From positions 1 to 5,022 of the forward strand of contig DAIOHQ010000307.1 of the NCBI GenBank assembly GCA_036744635.1: a stretch of DNA of 5,022 nt, written 5' to 3'. This DNA is from DAIOHQ01 sp036744635 (lineage in GTDB: Bacteria > Planctomycetota > Phycisphaerae > Tepidisphaerales > Tepidisphaeraceae). The notes beneath the pieces are model-generated. The model was not told the origin of the DNA. It was given only the letters and a program-made list of their open reading frames with translations, and did no database searches. Every line of letters begins with the position of its first letter. Position 1 is the stretch's first letter. The position numbers and the translations under genes were made by a program. Shown piece by piece: positions 1-5,022 of the stretch.

Positions 1-27
1 CCCCCGGAGTACCGGGAGAGGGAGTAG
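1..27 (+). CDS. Possible 3' end of an upstream gene (C-terminal 8 codons)
   Basis: Read from base 1, the frame gives PPEYRERE followed by TAG at 25-27, just before the next reading frame opens. The codons (CCG, GAG, TAC, CGG, GAG) match the GC-rich usage of the genes in this window, so this is plausibly the tail of a gene that enters from the left. Eight codons are too few to identify a product or to exclude chance. If it is real, the glycosyltransferase-like gene follows on the same strand within about 60 bases and could share its transcript. Confidence 0.3.
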   Translation, partial: PPEYRERE

Positions 28-87
28 AAGGTGGGGCCGCCACAAACAAGAGTTAGACCCAAAGGATTCTGTGTTACTGTGCCGACG

Positions 88-1851
88 ATGGCGCTGAATC
101 GAAAGCAAAATCTTGCGGGGGCCGATGAGTTGCTGTTGCGCCCTATGGTGCTGCTGGGCCCGCGAGTATTGGCCGGGGCGCTGGCGGGCATCGTGCTGTT
201 GGTGTTCTTGCGCGCCTGCAGCGGGGAATTCAGCGTCTGGGATGATCTGTACAACATCACCGGCAATCAGTTCCTCAATCCGCCGACGTGGCAGGGCCTC
301 GCGCATTTCTGGCGGCAGCCGTACGTGCGCATGTATATCCCGCTGACCTATTCGGCGTGGTGGGGCCTGGCGCATGTGGGAAGACTGGATGCGCCGGACC
401 TGAACGGGAATCTGCTCAACCCGTGGCTGTTTCACACGGCGGTGGTAGTGCTGCACGTGGTGAATGTGCTGCTGGTTTTTGCGATTCTGCGCAGGATCGT
501 GCGGCGCCAGGGGGGGCCGCTGGCCGCGGCGCTGGGGGCGCTGGTGTTTGGATTGCATCCATTGCAGGTGGAGCCGGTGGCTTGGGCGACGGGGTTGAAA
601 GATACGCTGTCGGGTGCGCTGGCGCTGGGGGCACTGTGGCAATATCTGCTTTTTGCTGAAGCAGGAGAAACGGGTGCAAAGAGCTCGGCGCGTCGCGGGC
701 ATTACTGGATCGCCACTGCCCTGTTCGTCCTGTCAATGCTGGCCAAGCCGACGGCGGTGGTGCTGCCGGCGTTGGCGGCGGTGCTTGACTGGCTGGTGGT
801 GCGGCGTCGGCCGGGAGCGGTGGCGCGCGATCTGGCCTTGTGGGCGCTGCTGGCGATTCCGTGCGTGGTGTGGACGAAGCTGGCCCAGCCGGCCGCGGAG
901 TTCATGGCCCCGCCGCTGTGGAGCAGGCCGCTGATCGCGCTGGATTCACTGGCGTTCTATCTTTTCAAACTCCTCTGGCCGGCGCAATTGTGCATCGATT
1001 ACGGCCGTTCTCCGGCATACGTGCTGCGCCATCATGATCTCTACTGGACCTGGATCGTTCCGACGGCGCTGTGCCTGGGATTGCTGGCGGCGCGCAGCCG
1101 GCATCTGCTGGCGGGGGCGATGCTGTTTGTCATTCCGCTGCTTCCGGTGCTGGGATTGGTCACCTTCGTGTTCCAGTTTTATTCGACGGTTTGCGACCGG
1201 TATGTCTATCTGTCGATGCTGGGGGTGGCGGTGGCGGTGGCATGGCTGATCGACCGCTGGCCAAGGCGATCGGTGATCGCGGCGGCGGGGGTGCTCGTTG
1301 TCGTGCTGGCGGTTCGCAGCGGTTTGCAGGTGCGCTATTGGGAGGATGACACCGCCATCTTCGAGCACGTTCTGGACGTGAATCCAGGCAGTTTTCTGGC
1401 GCATAACAACTATGGGCTGGCGATCACGCATGATGCCGAGCGGCTGGAGATGCTGCTGAGGAAACCGGAAGCCGAGGCCCGCCTGCACGAGGCGCTGGGA
1501 CACTTCGAAGCTGCGATTGCCGGCAACCCGAACTGGGACAAACCATATGACAATGCCGCGCGGATCTATGCGCATCTGGGCGACCATGCCAGGGCGATTG
1601 AGTATGAAAGACATGCATTGGAGCTGGGGTTTGCGCTGCCGCCGGAGTTTCAGCGAAGCTATGTGCCGATGCTGAATTTCCTTGGCAGACAGTACATGGC
1701 GGCCGGGCGATATCGGGAGGCCGTGGATGTTTTTGAGCAGGCGATGAAGCCTTCCGGCGGGGATAGCGGGGCGAGTGATGCGCGGGAGGGTCTGGCGGAG
1801 GCTCAGGCGAAGCTGGAGCGGAGTGCATCCACAACTCAGGCGAATGAATGA
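88..1851 (+). CDS. TMTC-like GT-C membrane glycosyltransferase with C-terminal TPR repeats
   Basis: This is an inner-membrane protein of 587 residues counted from ATG 88. About ten hydrophobic segments lie between residues 23 and 415, followed by a soluble tail. Family-like motifs are visible: WDD (51-53) in the first loop after the first membrane segment, as in GT-C enzymes; HPLQVEPVAW (157-166) followed by LKDTLSG (170-176), resembling the HPxxxExVAWxxGxKDxLS signature of TMTC-type proteins; and DRYVYL (370-375). The tail (about 432-554) has TPR-like helices, for example NPGSFLAHNNYGLA, HFEAAIAGNPNWDKPYDNAARIYAHLG (split here across two helices) and GRYREAVDVFEQAM. GT-C enzymes transfer sugars from lipid-linked donors outside the cytoplasm; donor and acceptor cannot be read here. 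A longer start, GTG 31, has GGAG six bases upstream, but its 19 extra codons include AGA twice, GTT twice, TGT, GGA and ACT, unlike the rest of the gene. ATG 88 has no clear ribosome site. Family is fairly sure, exact start and activity are not. Confidence 0.82.
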   Translation: MALNRKQNLAGADELLLRPMVLLGPRVLAGALAGIVLLVFLRACSGEFSVWDDLYNITGNQFLNPPTWQGLAHFWRQPYVRMYIPLTYSAWWGLAHVGRLDAPDLNGNLLNPWLFHTAVVVLHVVNVLLVFAILRRIVRRQGGPLAAALGALVFGLHPLQVEPVAWATGLKDTLSGALALGALWQYLLFAEAGETGAKSSARRGHYWIATALFVLSMLAKPTAVVLPALAAVLDWLVVRRRPGAVARDLALWALLAIPCVVWTKLAQPAAEFMAPPLWSRPLIALDSLAFYLFKLLWPAQLCIDYGRSPAYVLRHHDLYWTWIVPTALCLGLLAARSRHLLAGAMLFVIPLLPVLGLVTFVFQFYSTVCDRYVYLSMLGVAVAVAWLIDRWPRRSVIAAAGVLVVVLAVRSGLQVRYWEDDTAIFEHVLDVNPGSFLAHNNYGLAITHDAERLEMLLRKPEAEARLHEALGHFEAAIAGNPNWDKPYDNAARIYAHLGDHARAIEYERHALELGFALPPEFQRSYVPMLNFLGRQYMAAGRYREAVDVFEQAMKPSGGDSGASDAREGLAEAQAKLERSASTTQANE

Positions 1852-1853
1852 AA

Positions 1854-1879
1854 GGCGTGAACACCAAATGGTCAGCGCC
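1854..1879. terminator. Imperfect hairpin between convergent genes, possible bidirectional terminator
   Basis: The 33 bases between the two convergent stop codons hold an interrupted inverted repeat. GGCG (1854-1857) pairs with CGCC (1876-1879), TG (1858-1859) with CA (1873-1874), and an inner ACC (1863-1865) with GGT (1870-1872). Neither side has a real T-run, so this is a weak terminator candidate, supported mostly by its position between two converging genes. Confidence 0.3.
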
Positions 1880-1884
1880 GCTTC

Positions 1885-3369
1885 TCAGTGCCTGATATCG
1901 CCGATGGCTACTTCGCTGTGCCAGCCCATCCAGGACATGCTGCGCACCACGCGATCGTCCACCTCGAGCGGCTTGACGGCCACGAGATTTCCATCCTTCA
2001 CGGCATCGGTCTTGCGCTCGATCTGGCGGCGGGTCAGCTCCGCCCGCAGTTCCTGCCGGCGGGCGGCGTGTTCGGGAACATTGGCCAGGTCGTGCAATTC
2101 GGTCGGGTCTGCCTGCAGGTCGAAGAGTTGCTCCTGGCCGGCCTCGACGTAATAGATGTACTTCCAGCGCCCATCGGTGAGGGCGAGATAGTCGCAGGGG
2201 GCGAAGTTGCCGAACCAGTATTGGTTCTGGGCTTCCATGCCCTCGACGTATTTCCTTGGATTTGGGATCTGGCCGGAGGCGAGGGCGAGCAGGTCGATTC
2301 CCTCGCAAGGGGCGGGCGGCTCGCCGCCGGCGGCGCGGATGAATGTCGGCATCAGGTCTATGTGGGTGACGGCGGTCGGGCAGACCGTGCCCACCAGCAT
2401 CTTTTGCTCCTGCCAGCTTCGCGGCGGGCAGACCACCAGCGGCACGTGCGCGGAAGGCTCGTGGAAGAAGCTTTTGGCCCCGGCGCCGTGGTCGCCCAAA
2501 TATTCGCCGTGGTCGGAGGTGTAGACGATCAGGGTGTCTTTCAGCAGATCCAGGTCGGTGAGGATCGCGAGGATTCTGCCCATGTTGAAGTCATTCTGGG
2601 TGATCAGGCCGTAGTAGGCGGAGCGGGCTTCGCGGATGACCTCTGGGGTGAGGCGGCCATATCCCTGCATCCTGGCGAAGCGGGCGAAGGCGTGGGGGAC
2701 GTTTTCTCCCCTGGCCCAGTCCCCCATCACCGGCTCGGGGATGGCGCAGTTGCGGTACATCGAGTAATAAGGCTCGGGCGGGTCCAGCGGGGGATGGGGC
2801 TTGGGGAAGCTGCACCAGAGGAAAAATGGCGTTGAAGGGTCCCTGCGGTAGCGGATGAAGTCGACGCAGCGCTCGGCGATCCAACTGGTGAGCGTCAGCG
2901 CCTCGGGGACGGTGGACATGCCGGGTACCAGCTCATTCTGGCCAAGGCCGTGGCGCATGGGCTGCAGGGGATGGCCGGAGCGCTCCATCTGGCGGTAATA
3001 GACATCCGGAGTGGTGATCTCATCGAAGCCGTAGCGCACCTGCGCCTGGCCGACGTGAAATTTTCCGATCAGGGCGGTTTGGTAACCCAATCCTCCGAGC
3101 ACGCCCGGCATGGTCACCTCGTCCGGCCGCACCGTGGGTTGGCGCGAGAGGATTCCCCCGCGGCCGGCGAAGGTGCTGCGGCCGGTAAGCATGGAGATCC
3201 GCGCCGGCACGCAGGTCGGGCAGGCGGTGTAGGCCGAGGAAAAGCGAATCCCGCGGGTACACAGGGCGTCGAAGTGGGGCGTGCGCAGAAAAGGGGGCTG
3301 CATTGGCCCGCAGGTATCGTGCCGCTGCTGATCGACTGTCACCAAGAGTATGTTCGGTCGCGTTGCCAT
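1885..3369 (-). CDS. Type I sulfatase (formylglycine-dependent sulfuric ester hydrolase)
   Basis: This 494-residue protein is full length for the alkaline phosphatase-like sulfatase family and hydrolyses sulfate esters; the substrate cannot be told from sequence. The signature TCVPARISMLTGR places the Cys that would become formylglycine at residue 53 (C-x-P-x-R, then TG). Metal-site residues fit the family: D13-Q14 in VTVDQQRHD, and D286-H287 in TSDHGEYLGDHG. GKFHVG (102-107) corresponds to the usual GKWHxG, PHPP lies at 191-194, and K299 precedes FFHEPSAHVPLVV. The C-terminal LTDGRWKYIYY...LFDLQADPTELHDLAN (397-430, abbreviated) is the typical sulfatase end. The start is supported by GGAG seven bases upstream on the minus strand (complement of 3377-3380). 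No signal peptide is visible: the first beta strand begins at residue 5, whereas many sulfatases of this type are exported. A formylglycine-generating enzyme would be needed from elsewhere. It is transcribed away from the riboswitch operon. Confidence 0.95.
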   Translation of the reverse strand: MATRPNILLVTVDQQRHDTCGPMQPPFLRTPHFDALCTRGIRFSSAYTACPTCVPARISMLTGRSTFAGRGGILSRQPTVRPDEVTMPGVLGGLGYQTALIGKFHVGQAQVRYGFDEITTPDVYYRQMERSGHPLQPMRHGLGQNELVPGMSTVPEALTLTSWIAERCVDFIRYRRDPSTPFFLWCSFPKPHPPLDPPEPYYSMYRNCAIPEPVMGDWARGENVPHAFARFARMQGYGRLTPEVIREARSAYYGLITQNDFNMGRILAILTDLDLLKDTLIVYTSDHGEYLGDHGAGAKSFFHEPSAHVPLVVCPPRSWQEQKMLVGTVCPTAVTHIDLMPTFIRAAGGEPPAPCEGIDLLALASGQIPNPRKYVEGMEAQNQYWFGNFAPCDYLALTDGRWKYIYYVEAGQEQLFDLQADPTELHDLANVPEHAARRQELRAELTRRQIERKTDAVKDGNLVAVKPLEVDDRVVRSMSWMGWHSEVAIGDIRH

Positions 3370-3502
3370 CGATCTTCTCCATGCGCGCTGGGTACGCGGG
3401 GCATATCAGGGCGACGCGGACTATCGTAGCGGGTTGGGTTTGCTTCGCCAGATGGGTGAATGCCCCCGGCGCAGGAAATCGGACAAAATTCTCCGAAGGG
3501 GC

Positions 3503-3530
3503 TTGCAATTCAGGAGGGGAGTGGTATGGT
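3503..3530 (+). promoter_or_regulatory. Candidate sigma-70 type promoter for the riboswitch operon
   Basis: TTGCAA (3503-3508) and TATGGT (3525-3530) each match the -35 and -10 consensus at four of six positions, with a 16-base spacer. A TG one base before the -10 gives it an extended -10 form (TGGTATGGT). Transcription would start near 3537, just ahead of the B12 aptamer, which is where a promoter is needed. Position supports it more than motif strength does. Confidence 0.45.
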
Positions 3531-3549
3531 TTGTTCAGCCCTCGGGCGG

Positions 3550-3716
3550 CTGCAAAGCCAGGTTGAGCGAAAGCTCGGCCAATGGGAAGGCGGTGAAAAC
3601 CCGCCACGGACGCGCCGCTGTAAAGGACATTTGTGACTCGCTTCAGTGCCACTGCCGGCGATGGCCGGTGGGAAGGCGAAGCGGGGATCGTCCTGAGTCA
3701 GAAGACCGGCCTGCAG
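3550..3716 (+). ncRNA. Cobalamin (B12) riboswitch aptamer
   Basis: The conserved elements of the cobalamin riboswitch occur in order. A closing stem P1 can form from CTGCA (3550-3554), GCC (3557-3559) and GGTT (3561-3564) pairing with GACC, GGC and TGCAG (3704-3716). A short hairpin GAGC-GAAA-GCTC (3565-3576) follows. Next comes GGGAAGGCGGTGAAAACCC (3584-3602), containing the GGTGAAAA loop with GGCGG/CCGCC pairing (3589-3593/3601-3605). Then CGCGCCGCTGTAA (3611-3623) matches the conserved CGCaaCTGTAA element. GCCACTG (3648-3654) pairs around to CGGTGGGAAGGC (3666-3677). The B12 box GAGTCAGAAGACCGGCC (3695-3711) ends the aptamer and differs from the common GACCTGCC ending. The element normally lowers expression of downstream genes when adenosylcobalamin or another corrinoid is bound. 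It faces the PEP-CTERM gene, so that gene and its follower are the likely targets. Exact ends are uncertain by about ten bases. Confidence 0.94.
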
Positions 3717-3724
3717 GGTGTCAG

Positions 3725-3747
3725 GCTCGACAACGTGTTGAGCTTTT
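3725..3747 (+). terminator. Small hairpin plus TTTT just after the aptamer, possible riboswitch-controlled terminator
   Basis: GCTCGAC (3725-3731) pairs with GTTGAGC (3737-3743) through seven base pairs including one G-T, with a five-base loop, and is followed directly by TTTT. It lies eight bases after the aptamer's closing stem, where riboswitch expression platforms are commonly found. The T-run is short, so it would be a weak terminator; it could instead be only a structural hairpin. Confidence 0.4.
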
Positions 3748-3800
3748 CGGATTCGTCCTCGCGAGATGGGACGGCCGGGATTTTGACAACCTGCGGGAAC

Positions 3801-3826
3801 GGCGGCTTTCGCGACGCGGAAGCGCC
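3801..3826 (+). other. Strong leader hairpin of unknown role
   Basis: GCTTTCGC (3805-3812) pairs with GCGGAAGC (3816-3823) over eight base pairs with one wobble and a three-base loop. GG/CC (3801-3802/3825-3826) can extend it past a mismatch. No clean T-run follows, so it is not a classical terminator. It sits in the leader between the aptamer and the large terminator. Confidence 0.35.
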
Positions 3827-3850
3827 CTTCTTTCGAGCATTGTTCAAAGA

Positions 3851-3905
3851 CCCTCGGCCTTGCCCGGCACAATTTTGTGCCCCGCGCGGCCGAGGGTTTT
3901 CTTTT
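3851..3905 (+). terminator. Strong two-tier intrinsic terminator in the leader of the PEP-CTERM gene
   Basis: CCCTCGGCC (3851-3859) is perfectly complementary to GGCCGAGGG (3888-3896), and TTTTCTTTT (3897-3905) follows. Inside the large loop, GGCACA (3866-3871) pairs with TGTGCC (3876-3881) to form a second stem. This is the best terminator in the window. It lies 135 bases after the aptamer and 44 bases before the PEP-CTERM start codon, so it would stop transcripts from the upstream promoter unless an alternative fold prevents it. This makes it a candidate for the real expression platform of the riboswitch. Confidence 0.75.
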
Positions 3906-3947
3906 GGGGCCCGCGATTGGCCCCGCGGCAATGCCGCAAGGAGAAGG
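3906..3947 (+). promoter_or_regulatory. Tandem hairpins abutting the ribosome binding site of the PEP-CTERM gene
   Basis: GGGGCC (3906-3911) pairs with GGCCCC (3919-3924), and immediately afterwards GCGGC (3925-3929) pairs with GCCGC (3933-3937). The ribosome site AAGGAG (3938-3943) begins at the very next base, five bases short of ATG 3949. The compact stems leave the ribosome site free, so they may keep it accessible or stabilise the RNA end; a control role is inference. Confidence 0.45.
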
Positions 3948-3948
3948 T

Positions 3949-4986
3949 ATGCGTTCCATCGGTCAAGGGGTGAAAGTATTGCTATTGGCGGCGGCCATTC
4001 CCGCCGTTTGCCAGGCGTCGTATCAGGCGCCGGCGGGGTACACCAAAGTGCCGTTGAATATTACGAGCGGCGCCATGGCCGTCAGCAGCACCGGCCGGCT
4101 GGTGACGGTGGACACGGATTTCGGCAGCAATTCGCTGCAGGTGAAGCTGTATGACACCTGGCAAAATGGCCGCACGCTGCTGAAGAGCGCCACGTTTACG
4201 CCGGGCGGCGGCACGCCCTTTTCCAGCACGCCGGTGTTTGTCGACGACAACACGGTGATTGTGGGGGACAACGGCGTCACCGGAACCATTTATTCCATCG
4301 ACTTCAGCGCGGCCAATCCTGCCTTTGGCGCTCCTTTGGCGACCAACAATACCTTCCCGTCCGTCCAGGGCCTGGGACTGACCGCCGACAAGTCCGCGGT
4401 TCTCGTCTCCGGCGACACGTTCGATATCAACAGCAACCCCGTGCTCTATCTCAAGAAGCTGGTGCTCTCCAACAACGCCGTCAGCACGTTCGACAATACC
4501 GGCAACAACGGCTCGGGCTCTGGCTATCCCGGCGGGACGGGCGCCAGCAACGGCGGATCGAATATCCAACTTGACAGCGACGGCAACCTCCGCTATTTCG
4601 GCGCCAGTGCATTGACCAAAGTAGTCTCCCTGTTCGACAGCGACCCCAATGCCTTCGGCGCGTATGGAATCGCCTTCGAGCCCAACCCCGGCACGACGGC
4701 GTATGTCACCACCGGCGGATCGATCACCAAAGTCGCCGGCATCGACGACACGTCGCCCACCCTCAGCGCCTTCGGCACCGGCGGAGGTTTCCTCGCGGAT
4801 ATCTCCTACGCCGGCGGATTGTTCCGGGCCAACACGCCGGGCGATACCGGGGCGCTGGTTGTCAATGATGGGTCATTCAGCTCGCCGGAATTCTTCGCGA
4901 TTGTGCCTGCACCGGAACCGGCCGGGATGACTATCGTGCTGATCGGTGTGGCATCGCTGGCGCTGCGGCGTCGCAAGGAGGCGTAA
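3949..4986 (+). CDS. Secreted PEP-CTERM protein with beta-propeller-like repeats, under a B12 riboswitch
   Basis: The 345-residue protein starts at ATG 3949, behind AAGGAG with five-base spacing; an in-frame upstream ATG at 3877 lies inside the terminator and is rejected. Residues 1-23 form a signal peptide (basic start, LLLAAAIPAV core, likely cut after CQA). The C-terminus is a textbook PEP-CTERM signal: PEP at 322-324, a hydrophobic segment at about 326-339, then RRRK (340-343). This implies export and exosortase-dependent processing. The body has repeated strand-turn units that look like propeller blades, for example AMAVSSTGRLVTVDTD, VFVDDNTVIVGDNG, GLGLTADKSAVLVSGD, NIQLDSDGNLRYFGAS and IAFEPNPGTTAYVTTGG. 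About 300 mature residues would suit six or seven blades. A Gly/Ser/Asn-rich loop lies at 185-204. No catalytic motif is recognised. The B12 riboswitch upstream suggests a role linked to cobalamin, perhaps surface capture, but binding is not shown by sequence. Confidence 0.88.
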   Translation: MRSIGQGVKVLLLAAAIPAVCQASYQAPAGYTKVPLNITSGAMAVSSTGRLVTVDTDFGSNSLQVKLYDTWQNGRTLLKSATFTPGGGTPFSSTPVFVDDNTVIVGDNGVTGTIYSIDFSAANPAFGAPLATNNTFPSVQGLGLTADKSAVLVSGDTFDINSNPVLYLKKLVLSNNAVSTFDNTGNNGSGSGYPGGTGASNGGSNIQLDSDGNLRYFGASALTKVVSLFDSDPNAFGAYGIAFEPNPGTTAYVTTGGSITKVAGIDDTSPTLSAFGTGGGFLADISYAGGLFRANTPGDTGALVVNDGSFSSPEFFAIVPAPEPAGMTIVLIGVASLALRRRKEA

Positions 4987-5022
4987 ATGACGAGGCATTT
5001 TACAAACCGTGTATCGGCGCTG
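4987..5022 (+). CDS. Start of the next operon gene, truncated by the window end
   Basis: ATG 4987 follows the TAA of the PEP-CTERM gene with no gap. AAGGAGG (4975-4981), a near-perfect Shine-Dalgarno sequence, sits five bases upstream inside the end of the preceding gene. This arrangement indicates a real start and probable translational coupling. Only 12 codons are present (MTRHFTNRVSAL), which might begin a signal peptide (basic residues, then a turn to hydrophobic), but the product cannot be identified. As the second gene under the B12 riboswitch, a cobalamin transporter or TonB-dependent receptor would be expected; this is a guess from context. Confidence 0.7.
   Translation, partial: MTRHFTNRVSAL

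Noticed and set aside
1424..2308. A 294-codon open frame on the - strand spanning the end of the first gene and the sulfatase
   Set aside because: It overlaps two well-supported genes, and its translation is a Pro/Arg/Ala-rich mixture without a domain.
1888..2835. A 315-codon open frame on the + strand inside the sulfatase gene
   Set aside because: It lies fully antisense to a sulfatase with all family motifs, and its translation is a low-complexity Gly/Val/Ala/Asp-rich product with no recognisable motif, as expected from the complement of GC-rich codons.
3783..3788. Perfect TTGACA that could be a -35 box for a second promoter after the riboswitch
   Set aside because: No acceptable -10 lies 16-18 bases downstream (the sequence there is CTTTCG-like), and the strong terminator would follow such a promoter anyway.
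3877..3948. Upstream in-frame start (ATG 3877) that would extend the PEP-CTERM protein by 24 residues
   Set aside because: It falls inside the terminator loop, would bury the signal peptide, and lacks a ribosome site; ATG 3949 has AAGGAG and starts a normal signal peptide.
3350..3973. A 207-codon + strand open frame, and others on both strands, across the riboswitch region
   Set aside because: They run through the structured aptamer and terminator, have no good ribosome site and give no recognisable protein; the RNA elements explain this stretch better.
3965..4020. Possible lipoprotein signal (Cys at residue 21 of the PEP-CTERM protein)
   Set aside because: The residues before the Cys are PAV, so the -1 position is Val and not Gly, Ala or Ser; an ordinary signal-peptidase site after CQA fits better, and the C-terminal PEP-CTERM anchor makes a lipid anchor unnecessary.

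Overview
The window is GC-rich and looks like a chromosomal segment from a Gram-negative bacterium with a PEP-CTERM/exosortase cell-surface system. The mix of a TMTC-like GT-C/TPR membrane protein, a formylglycine-type sulfatase and a PEP-CTERM protein suggests the PVC group, most likely Verrucomicrobiota. That assignment is inferred from gene content and style, not from a marker gene.

Layout. (1) Bases 1-27 can be read as the last eight codons and stop of an upstream gene. (2) Bases 88-1851, + strand, encode a multi-spanning membrane protein with a GT-C glycosyltransferase-like body and a C-terminal TPR tail. Codon choice favours ATG 88 as the start over GTG 31. (3) Bases 1885-3369, - strand, encode a complete type I sulfatase without an obvious signal peptide. 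It converges on the first gene, with only 33 bases and an imperfect hairpin between them. (4) Bases 3370-3948 are non-coding. They carry a + strand promoter candidate, a well-conserved cobalamin (B12) riboswitch aptamer, and a long leader with several hairpins, including a strong intrinsic terminator. (5) Bases 3949-4986, + strand, encode a secreted protein with beta-propeller-like repeats and a C-terminal PEP-CTERM anchor. (6) At 4987 another gene starts immediately, behind a near-perfect Shine-Dalgarno sequence, and runs off the window.

The most interesting part is items 4-6. A B12-sensing RNA appears to control an operon whose first gene is a surface-anchored propeller-like protein of unknown function. 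Cobalamin riboswitches usually repress B12 uptake or synthesis genes when B12 is plentiful. The protein is therefore a candidate for B12 capture at the cell surface, comparable in role to the BtuG propeller lipoproteins of Bacteroidetes but attached by PEP-CTERM sorting. That function is a hypothesis. The truncated downstream gene is the main test, since a TonB-dependent receptor or other B12 transporter there would support it. The glycosyltransferase and sulfatase show no direct link to this operon.
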